Source of the DNA: Sparassis latifolia
Lineage: Eukaryota > Basidiomycota > Agaricomycetes > Polyporales > Sparassidaceae
Length of the DNA stretch: 64,000 nt
NCBI GenBank assembly: GCA_018466975.1
Contig: CM031555.1
Span: 124,001-188,000, forward strand
Reading direction: 5' to 3'
The notes beneath the pieces were generated by a model. It was not told where the DNA came from. It saw nothing but the letters and a program-made list of their open reading frames with translations, and made no database searches. Every line of letters starts with the position of its first letter. The stretch's first letter is position 1. The position numbers were made by a program, and so were the translations under genes. Positions 57,771 to 64,000 of the stretch are shown here, one piece after another.

Positions 57771-58072
57771 ACCGTGAGAATGCTGTGCGCAAAACTGAAT
57801 CTGAGATCTTGTAGCACACGTTGCTCGAAAAGGATAAGCGGAAGGAACGAAGCCCGACAACGATGCATTGACAGAATGACCGCAAGGTATAATAGATACA
57901 TCCAAAAGTTCAGGTCGGGACGTGAATAGATGTATCTGTCCTAGGCTAGCACGGTATCATCACACAAAACCCGGGAAGGGAGAAAATCAGGCGGGACATA
58001 AATAGATGTACTTGTCCTAAGCCTGGCACGGTATCATCACACAAAACCCGGGAAGAGAGAAAATCAGGCGCA
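57771..58072. other. Spacer with tandem duplication
   Basis: The stretch from the start of the cis-prenyltransferase gene to the stop of the membrane protein gene. It contains the 76-bp tandem repeat at 57917-58069. Confidence 0.5.
57917..58069. repeat. Two tandem copies of a 76-bp unit
   Basis: Copy 1 (57917-57992) and copy 2 (57993-58069) share long identical stretches, including CACGGTATCATCACACAAAA and AGAGAAAATCAGGC-type ends, with a few substitutions. Copy 2 abuts the stop codon (58073-58075) of the minus-strand membrane protein gene, so the unit probably came from that gene's 3' untranslated region. Confidence 0.85.
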
Positions 58073-59509
58073 TCACTCCGTGTAAGCAGGAGGGGGCACC
58101 TCAGGCACCTCTTCAGCGACACCAGTGCCGAGACGTTCCTTGGTTGGGTGAATTGGAGTCGCCGGCCGGCTGGCCTGCACAGGTACGACCCTGCCGGCGT
58201 CTTGATGCACGATGGGCGTGTGCACCATCTCGGAGACTGGAGTGCGCCCACCAGACGGCCCCGCTGCAGAGCTGGAATTCGATGGCCGCGCAATTATAAG
58301 CGGGGCCACGCGCGGCACCGGCGAAACTATCTTGCGAGTCTTCTCCTGGGAAGCGCCGCCCGTGCGGGAACTCGCACTGCCGTCGTCTTGCTGGGACACT
58401 GCGGACGGCGCACCTGCGGACTGCTGCACAAGGTGCAGAGGAGGGGTCGCGTTGCGCCTGCGCATGCTCGGTAAGGACGACGTGGTGCCGCGCGGAGACG
58501 AAGTCGGCACAGCGAAATAGTTGCCGATGCCTTTATTCAGCCCGCCGCCGCCGTACGGTGTGGTCTCTTCGGCATTACCTAGGGGCGATACATTTGCGAG
58601 GCCGCCGTAGGTGTATGGGTGTGCTTCGCCATCAATGTCGAGCGTCTTTTCACGATTCCTCCGCGCGTGCACGACTTGTGGGGAAATTACCTCGTCCTCA
58701 GCTGCGAAAGGGTCCGTATTGCGTCTCTGGCGACGTCTGTGACAGTGTGAGTATGACCTAATTGGGGAAAGAATGCACATACACGCAGAAAAATGCCAAT
58801 AGGAGGAGAATGGCGAGGGCAACGGCGCCTCCTGCGATGCCACCCACGATCGCTCCAGTGTTCGACGAACTGCCGCTCGTCGGAGTCGGAGAGCTCGCCA
58901 AAGTAGTGATGACAGTGGACGTCTCCGTCATCTGGCTCACAACCACTGAACCTCCAGGAAGCGTCGAAGACGACTGATAGACGATGGTGGTCGGAACGGC
59001 CGTCGTGATCACCGAGTTGATCGAAGAACTACTCGAAGATGAGGATGAGGACTGCTGATTGGAGGACACCGACGTAGGAGTGGGAGTGGGAGGTGACGAA
59101 GGTGCCATAGAAGGTGCCGGTGCGAACGAGGACACAGAAGAGCTAGTGCCGGATTTATTGCATGTTGTTCCGTATAGCGTCGCAGTGGGGCTGCTCTGTG
59201 TTACGGGTATCGTGAGCACGATTGGAACCTGCACAGTACTGTCTCCGCCTCCTGTGTACCACAATGAGAACCTTGAACCTGCTAACGACGTAATGACGAA
59301 AGCTCGCCTCTGATTGTGCTCACAATCGAGCTGGTAACGCAGCCGGTTACGGTTACATTTCCACTTGCAGAAACGACACACGAGTCCGTTACAATGGTAG
59401 TCACCGAGGGGGAAACAGAGGTGCCACTATTGCTGAAGGAGGTGGATACGCTATTCACCACTGTAGACCCAAACTGCGTCGCAGTGGGCGTCGAAAAGCA
59501 GGTAGACAT
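58073..59509 (-). CDS. Ser/Thr-rich single-pass membrane protein (sensor-like)
   Basis: The minus strand begins MSTCFSTPTATQFGST at 59509. A Ser/Thr/Val-rich ectodomain with poly-Ser follows (TSVSSNQQSSSSSSSSSSIN). One transmembrane helix (TGAIVGGIAGGAVALAILLL) ends at FFCV, and the intron 58782-58737 joins in phase to RRQRRNTDPFAAEDEV. A Pro/Ser-rich cytosolic tail of about 220 residues follows, ending PPPAYTE, a PPxY-like motif that could bind WW domains such as Rsp5. The layout resembles fungal wall-stress sensors of the Mid2/Wsc kind and many unnamed agaricomycete surface proteins. Between about 59320 and 59340 the frame must change; I could not find a canonical intron for this, so an unrecognised intron or a one-base error is possible. 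Confidence 0.65.
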
Positions 59510-59864
59510 GGTATGAATGTCGAAGAAAGCCTGCCTCGAAGCGGCGAGAGAAAAGAGCGACCGCCATGCGGCAGCTTGCTTTTCAGAGTAGGGGTACAGG
59601 GGTCTGCCTTGGGGGCCCATCGTCAGGGGAGCCTCGTGAGCGCCTCGTTCAGCCAACGTTGAGCGTGCCAATTGGGACTAGCACATGCCCAGCGTTCATA
59701 GCAAGAAACAGCCCAAGAATATAGTTCCAGCTGCTTTATAAAGTTGTTTGTTCATTCAGTGAAACGAGTAGTCTTCGCATGAATCTGCCAGTGGAACAGC
59801 TCTTGTGTTTACGTAACAGTTTGAACGATGTCACATTTTCCTGAAGTAGAAACCGGTCTCCCGT
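59510..59864. promoter_or_regulatory. Shared divergent promoter region, membrane protein / TRM2
   Basis: The 355 bases between divergent starts hold both promoters and leaders. No specific motif is assigned. Confidence 0.4.
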
Positions 59865-62107
59865 ATGTTTTTCTCTGTCCTGCGATCCAAGTCCTTTCAA
59901 CCATTACGAAGAATTTCTTTCAGAGCTTTCATTCACAAGCCGCCATTGACAAAGAGAATGGCTGATTCCAGTTCCCGCATTCGCCTCGAATCTGATTCCG
60001 CGGACCAGCCTGAGGATACGCGCCCGGAGAAGAAACCTCGCCTTGACATAGCCTCGGACGGTGGTAAAGGCAAGAAATTAGCAGTGAGTTTTTAAATTCC
60101 AAGTTTCCTTGAACAACAATCTGATGACATTTGTTCAGTCAAAGCACGGGAAACAAGGCGCGAAGAAGCGCAAAGCCAGGAAACATGCACTTCCAGAGCC
60201 TTATTCTCCAGATGATGTTGTCGCCAGAGATGTTGCGGCTATCCTAGGACAAGAAGCGATAAATAAGGCCGTGGAAGATGCCACGGATTGGGATGCACCT
60301 TTCGAGCAGAAGGAGGAGCTTGAATTGGCCGTGTCGGGACTGTCGTCTTCCGGTGTGTACTTCCGTATATTAATGTACAGTCTCATCGTTCGCGTTGCGC
60401 ACGCCTATATCTGCTCAGTTATGCACAGAGCGCACGTTTTTTCGTCGGCAGTAAAATGTGCAGCTCGTATGGTGCGCCCCATGTATTTATGATGAAAATT
60501 GATCGGGCTTCAAACGTGTCTACTCTTTGACTTGTATGCGTTACCAAACACTATCCTCACGAACGAAATGACTCAGGCGAATCTTTGTCTGTCGCCCCTT
60601 CTTCCCGCCGACCGTGGGTAGTCGTCACTCCGTTCGCTCTACCGGGTGAGACGATTCGCGTGCGAGTGTACAGGCATGCTCGCTTGCATTCATATGCCGA
60701 CCTCCTGGAGGTTGTCACTCCAAATCCGGAGTTGAGGGACATGAGCAGAGTGCACTGCAAGTACTTCGGGAAGTGTTCGGGATGTCAGTATCAGGTTTGT
60801 TTCACCTTGCTCCAACCTCTTGCTCCCCCCGCTTAACATTGTTCTTCCTGTGTAGATGCTGTCGTACGACACGCAGCTCGATCTCAAGCGAACAGTCGTC
60901 GTAAAGGCATACCAGAACTTTTCCGGTAAGCTCCACTGGGAACAGTTGAAGAATCTTACGAATGTTAATTTAGAGCTACCGCCATCTGCTATCCCGCCAA
61001 TACTGTCTACTATGCCATCCCCATTACAATATGGATACCGTACCAAGATCACACCGCATTTCGATGCGCCTCCAAAGAAATTGCAGAACAACCCGCCATC
61101 TGCTCCGACCGGCACAGCGGATAAACCAGACTGGCTCAACATAGGGTTCAATCGGATAGGGACCCGACATGTCATGGATATCGAGGAGTGTCCAATCGCA
61201 ACACCCACGTTGAATGAAGCACTAATTCCGCTTCGTGAAGCTATTTCGAAGTGCGTACTGTGACCCGCGCATAATACTTCATGATGACCAGGTGCTTGTG
61301 AACAGAAATGCCTACACATACAAAAAGAGCGTATCACTACTCCTGCGAGACTCGCTGGAGATCCCCACGCATCATGCAGACTCTCCTGGTGCATCTTCTG
61401 TTCCCGTATCCATGGACTGCACGCCACCAGCCACTGCTTCAAATGATCCTTCCACGGAAAAACATATCTGCGTCACAGACCACAAGGCGACGGTGCGGGA
61501 ACGAGTCGGCGACAAACTCTTCGAGTATGTTGCAGGTTCGTTCTTCCAGAACAACAACTCCGTGCTGCTCCCCTTAACGAGCTATGTTCGTGACGCCATC
61601 TTTCCTGTGGACAAACCACCATCGATACCAGACAACCGACCAACGCACCTCGTCGACGCCTACTGCGGCAGCGGGCTGTTTGCCATCACCCTCGCTCCTC
61701 ACTTCGAAACGGTTGCCGGGATCGAGCTCTCCGCTGATTCCATCCGCTGTGCGACGAAGAATGCCGAGATCAACAGTCTCTCCCACAAGTGCACGTTTCG
61801 TGCAGGCGATGCCGCGGACATCTTCGCGACCGTGCAGGAGTTCCCCCGTGACCGGAGCGTTCTCATCATTGACCCCCCGCGCAAGGGCACCGACGAGAAG
61901 TTCGTTGAACAGCTGCTCCGCTTCGGTTGTGCCACTGTTGTGTATGTCAGCTGCAACGTGCACACGCAGGCGCGAGATGTGGGAATGATACTTCGCAAGT
62001 CTGAGGAGATGGGTGCGCCGAAGTACGTGTTGGAAACCCTGAGAGGGTTTGACTTATTCCCGCAGACTGCCCATGTAGAGTCGGTCGCTGTATTGCGACG
62101 GATTTGA
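59865..62107 (+). CDS. TRM2: tRNA (uracil-5-)-methyltransferase Trm2
   Basis: Five exons: 59865 (or 59958)-60083, 60139-60352, 60577-60794, 60856-61254, 61292-62107. They encode 621 residues from the first ATG or 590 from the second. The N-terminal TRAM-like part includes PWVVVTPFALPGETIRVRVY and a cysteine cluster CKYFGKCSGCQYQ. The SAM-binding motif is VDAYCGSGLFAITLA, NPPY-like IIDPPRKGTD follows, and the catalytic Cys sits in VYVSCNVHTQARD. The end is HVESVAVLRRI. The enzyme makes 5-methyluridine at position 54 of tRNA. The first 31 residues (MFFSVLRSKSFQPLRRISFR) are Arg-rich and lack acidic residues, as in a mitochondrial presequence, while the second start gives MADSSSRIR. Translation from two starts could supply both compartments. 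The last intron is only 37 bases. Confidence 0.92.
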
Positions 62108-62164
62108 CCAATGAAACAATTTGCTCTAGCTTCCTTGTCACAATTGCAGTTGAGCCTGCAAGCC

Positions 62165-62955
62165 CTACCGACCGACACCCGGCATTATTTGTACTACCTC
62201 CTCGAAATAACTCGACACTGCGTGAGCTGATGGGCCAAACCACAAGCCAAGTGCCACCTTTTGCTCCGGATCCACCTCCAAGCCTGTCCTCGGATGAGGG
62301 GTTCGCAGAAGCGCTTGCCTCATGTCCAGCCACTTCACATAATACCACACCAGGAGCCACGATGCCAGTTCCCATGCAACCTTATCGGTGGGATTTGTCT
62401 CCCACTGGCCATAAATCTCTGGGAACCGGTCCATCTTGACGTTGCAGCGCTAATAATCGTCGGTCTCCCATTCACCCAGTATGCGTTCGTGTTCTACATT
62501 TCCACTGCGGCGTAGGAGCACGTAAAGGAGAACCCAGATGAAAGATTCTAGATCGTGGCGATAGAGATGTGTGACTTTCCCCTCGTAGGCCTCTTTGGGC
62601 AGCAGATCTATTGCCATGAACGGGAGAGTGCCGGCATCGTCCCCTTGCGAGGTCGTGTGGTCCTCAGCAGTCCGGCGACGGCGAGACCGAAGTCATTCAG
62701 CACTCCATGCTTTGTAGATGGATCACACATCAAACTCGAGGGGCTAACGTTCCGGTGTTCGATTCCATTCGACCACAGACGGAAGTGGCCTATGGGTACA
62801 TTAGTCCCATGTGCGAAAAAAGGTGAAATTCTGGACGTACAAGAACACAGTCCCTCCATGCGTGGATAAGTTGTTCGTCCTGCAGTAACATGGTGGGCTC
62901 AAGCTTGCATACCAACAACCCACGAAGAACACGAAGATTACTTCGGTCATGTGTG
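62165..62955 (-). pseudogene. Remnant of a FunK1-like protein kinase
   Basis: The minus strand retains scattered family sequence: LRVLRGLLVCKLEPTMLL, AWRDCVL, then after an intron LWSNGIEHRNVSPSSLM, GVLNDFGLAVAG and RTTRPRKGTMP. In a shifted frame come FMAIDLLPKEAYEGKVTHLY, RHDLESFIWVLLYVLL and LGEWETDD, followed by a stop and another frame to 62165. Fungal FunK1 kinases carry HxDxSxxNLM in the catalytic loop; here HRNVSPSSL lacks the catalytic Asp. Lesions are a shift near 62635, a TAG near 62455 and a following frame change. The remnant converges with TRM2, 57 bases from its stop. Confidence 0.65.
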
Positions 62956-64000
62956 GGTTGTTCTATGATTGCAAGGATTTTCTGATCTGGCTGGTTGAAT
63001 AACCTATGTCACGGAGCCAAGAAGGATTCTTTGTCGCCAGCATGGTAAGGAATTCCCGTACTTTCTGATACAGGTTTGGCTGGTAACTGAGAACTTGCAG
63101 GGTCCTCGATGACTCCCCAGTCTTTCAACTCGAAGTGCTAAAAGGCGGCCAGGAGAACCAAGAAGTGTGGAAGGTCTTACACGAGAATTGATGTCAGATG
63201 AATGAATGATACTTTGCCTATCATACCACCAGACCGAGGCTACATCATCTGGTATATCTTTGTCACAAATTGTAATCTCAGAGTGGACCTAATGTACCAA
63301 TGATGGTGAGGTTGATGGCATGTGTCGAATAATGGCAGATCGGCAGAATCTACATTTCATGTTTTCTCTTTTTTAAATCCAGCCATTCGGAACAAGCCTG
63401 ATACCGTACACTTAGTTGTCAGATTGACGGAAATGTTCGTGAATCCACATGAGTTGACAGTTGAGTTATGGTCAAAGTTCAATGTGAAAGACAGAGATTT
63501 TTCCGTACAAGAACACTGTATTGCCTCATAGATTTAATTTTACATTCATGCGTCTGAATTTCTGGGAGGAAGGAAAATCTGACCATTCAAGAGCATACTC
63601 CAGCAGTGACAACCCATGCTTATAGGTAATGTTAGCCCAAGACCAAGAGATGTTACCACTTGAATAGCAGGTGGCAGAAAGAGAAACAAGAATTATGCTA
63701 AGTTTTTGGAATGACAGTCCGAAATACCATGGGCACCACGAACTACATGTGGATAGCTGCAGTGGAACATGACTGCCATTGCTGATGCCCAGTGAAAATT
63801 CTGTATTGCAAGATCAAGTAAGAATGAATCACAGTGAATAAGTCCACATTATGTAACATTTCATTGAAGCACATCAGAGCTGCTCAAAACCTGAAGTAAC
63901 TGTGTTGCTTAATTGCATGTTGAGTGCAAGTTCAATCATCAACTCAATTGTTTGGAGTCATGTACCTGGACCCAGCAACTTGCAGTTCTGTCACATTAAA
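62956..64000. other. AT-richer, CpG-poor terminal region; possible decayed mobile element
   Basis: From about 63200 the base composition changes: AT-richer, few CG dinucleotides, many CAGT/TGCA words, and no open frame above about 70 codons. This resembles the inside of the element at 11798-12644, but I see no shared sequence or inverted ends. The region may be cut by the window edge. The segment 62956-63200 may include more of the kinase remnant, unrecognised. Confidence 0.4.

Noticed and set aside
1..64000. Biosynthetic gene cluster or tRNA genes
   Set aside because: No backbone synthase or P450 set is present, and no cloverleaf with A and B boxes was recognised by eye; a tRNAscan run would settle the latter.

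Overview
The window looks like nuclear DNA of an agaricomycete basidiomycete (mushroom or wood-decay fungus). The genes are GC- and CpG-rich and carry many short GT-AG introns, mostly about 45-100 bases, often with micro-exons. The gene families are typical of Agaricomycetes: F-box/LRR and BTB proteins, FunK1-like kinase remnants, crinkler-type P-loop NTPases, Ser-rich single-pass membrane proteins and a membrane-anchored aspartic protease. No rRNA, tRNA, CRISPR array or bacterial operon was seen. All models were assembled by eye from reading frames plus splice signals. Exon borders are therefore proposals, and family names come from recognising motifs, not from a database search.

Layout. 1-609: 3' end of a RING-like/SWIM zinc-finger gene. 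2288-6818: a tandem pair of crinkler-type NTPase genes duplicated together with their upstream DNA. 7390-8641: decayed LRR-like sequence and a lone first-exon-like fragment. 9044-11108: GPI16/PIG-T. 11798-12644: a CpG-poor element with 22-bp inverted ends. 12918-15529: transmembrane aspartic protease. 18186-19466: ASCC1/AKAP7-type 2H phosphoesterase. 19864-21590: decayed O-fucosyltransferase-like gene. 21889-24363: PHO84-type phosphate transporter. 26557-29045: double F-box gene. 29373-29714: small secreted protein. 30628-32723: a BTB fragment and a complete BTB gene. 33674-43225: a dense housekeeping block (BuGZ-like zinc finger, alpha/beta hydrolase, CDK8/Ssn3, Chs5, NAD(P)-binding protein, Atp18). 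43941-45524: F-box pseudogene. 46197-49814: VPS11. 49815-53241: long gene-poor stretch ending in the upstream region of SKN7. 53242-62107: SKN7, cis-prenyltransferase, Ser-rich membrane protein and TRM2. 62165-62955: FunK1-like kinase remnant. The window ends in AT-richer, CpG-poor DNA.

How the genes relate. There is no metabolic cluster. Several products share the secretory and cell-surface route: GPI16 (GPI anchoring), cis-prenyltransferase (dolichol for glycosylation), Chs5 (exomer export of chitin synthase), VPS11 (vacuolar tethering), SKN7 (wall and oxidative stress) and the Ser-rich membrane protein. This is a theme and does not show co-regulation. Three divergent gene pairs share short promoter regions (BuGZ/hydrolase, CDK8/CHS5, membrane protein/TRM2). 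Between the housekeeping genes lie fast-turnover families, many broken by frameshifts and stops.

Caution. Two conserved genes, GPI16 and SKN7, each show one frameshift at a run of four C. That fits homopolymer errors in the assembly as well as real mutation. Single-frameshift genes should be read with this in mind; genes with several stops and shifts are more safely called pseudogenes.
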